This document shows positions 5,877 to 6,026 of a DNA stretch of 6,026 nucleotides, piece after piece. This DNA comes from an uncultured Chloroflexota bacterium. Its GTDB lineage: Bacteria; Chloroflexota; Dehalococcoidia; UBA3495. Below the pieces are notes generated by a model. That model was given only the letters and a program-made list of their open reading frames with translations, was not told the origin of the DNA and made no database searches. The position numbers and the translations under genes were made by a program. The stretch covers positions 1 through 6,026 of the forward strand of contig CAJWGH010000072.1 of the NCBI GenBank assembly GCA_913031095.1. Reading direction: 5' to 3'. Every line of letters begins with the position of its first letter. Position 1 is the stretch's first letter.

Positions 5877-5913
5877 GCTACTATCCTCCTTAAACGGTCT
5901 CCCCAGCTAGTAT
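5874..5913 (+). repeat. Short direct repeat starting at the tRNA CCA end
   Basis: An 11-base unit, CCAGCTACTAT at 5874-5884, recurs as CCAGCTAGTAT at 5903-5913 with one mismatch and a 29-base period. Between them, CTCCCC at 5899-5904 is complementary to the last acceptor-strand bases GGGGAG at 5868-5873. This could be a decayed integration scar or a 3'-trailer structure, or it may be coincidence. No integrase gene is in the window. Confidence 0.4.
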
Positions 5914-5942
5914 TGATCGATATCTAATATTAAACCCATCAG

Positions 5943-5952
5943 ATCTTAAGAT
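5943..5952. promoter_or_regulatory. Ten-base palindrome upstream of a promoter-like pair
   Basis: ATCTTAAGAT is a perfect palindrome ending four bases before the TTGACG hexamer at 5956. Its position suits an operator for a dimeric regulator, but one short AT-rich palindrome is weak evidence. Confidence 0.2.
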
Positions 5953-5955
5953 GTC

Positions 5956-5984
5956 TTGACGGATTCTTTTTGGAGAATTTTGAT
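5956..5984 (+). promoter_or_regulatory. Candidate promoter for a gene at the right edge
   Basis: TTGACG (5956-5961, five of six consensus bases) and TTTGAT (5979-5984, four of six) have a 17-base spacer. A start site near 5991 would leave about 33 bases to the ATG at 6024. Confidence 0.4.
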
Positions 5985-6023
5985 TCGTCTGCTACACCTC
6001 AAACTCAAAAAAGGACCTGTCTC

Positions 6024-6026
6024 ATG
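6024..6026 (+). CDS. Possible start codon of a gene running off the window
   Basis: The last three bases are ATG, preceded by AAGGA at 6011-6015 with an eight-base gap, and by the promoter-like pair at 5956-5984. Together these suggest that a plus-strand gene begins here. An alternative is a TTG at 5980 preceded by GGAG at 5972-5975, whose frame stays open to the window end. Nothing can be said about the product. Confidence 0.3.

Noticed and set aside
4092..5898. TTAAACGGT shared by the monooxygenase leader (near 4095-4103) and the tRNA downstream region (near 5890-5898) as a regulatory motif.
   Set aside because: Many nine-base matches are expected by chance in 6 kb, and the two contexts differ.
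5963..5981. ATTCT/AGAAT stem followed by three T bases as a terminator for the tRNA.
   Set aside because: The stem is only five mostly A-T pairs and overlaps the spacer of a better promoter-like pair.
1..6026. CRISPR array, transposon ends or phage genes.
   Set aside because: No regularly spaced repeats, transposase motifs or terminal inverted repeats were seen on either strand.

Overview
This 6 kb window looks like ordinary chromosome from a free-living bacterium with roughly balanced base composition. The gene set is a luciferase-like flavin monooxygenase, an MBL-fold hydrolase, a DinB/YfiT-like protein, an EthD-like barrel protein, a cupin and an EntS-type MFS exporter beside a YajQ gene. 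I associate that mix with environmental Chloroflexota (SAR202/Dehalococcoidia-like lineages), but this is an inference from protein style and no rRNA or other phylogenetic marker confirms it.

Layout. (1) Positions 97-2642, plus strand: four tightly spaced genes that form a probable operon. They encode a duplicated dimeric alpha/beta-barrel (EthD-like) protein, an MBL-fold metallo-hydrolase, a long DinB/YfiT-like putative metalloprotein and a small single-domain cupin. (2) Positions 2647-3930, minus strand: an MFS efflux transporter that converges on the cupin with 4 bases between the stop codons. (3) Positions 3931-4110: a 180-base divergent intergenic region with a candidate promoter for the transporter. 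(4) Positions 4111-5163, plus strand: a luciferase-like flavin-dependent monooxygenase. (5) Positions 5172-5657, minus strand: yajQ, converging on the monooxygenase with an 8-base gap. (6) Positions 5658-6026: the yajQ/tRNA divergent region, a well-formed tRNA-Asn(GTT) with encoded CCA and a good sigma70-type promoter, then AT-rich sequence with a palindrome, a promoter-like pair and what may be the start of another gene at the right edge.

How the genes may work together. The operon, exporter and monooxygenase look like an accessory module for oxidising or detoxifying small organic molecules. The monooxygenase could insert oxygen, the MBL protein could hydrolyse an ester or lactone product, the EthD-like and cupin proteins could handle intermediates, and the MFS protein could export product or toxicant. 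No substrate can be read from the sequence. The monooxygenase would need a flavin reductase that is not in the window. YajQ and tRNA-Asn are housekeeping genes that flank this module. I found no CRISPR array, transposase, integrase, rRNA or obvious phage gene.
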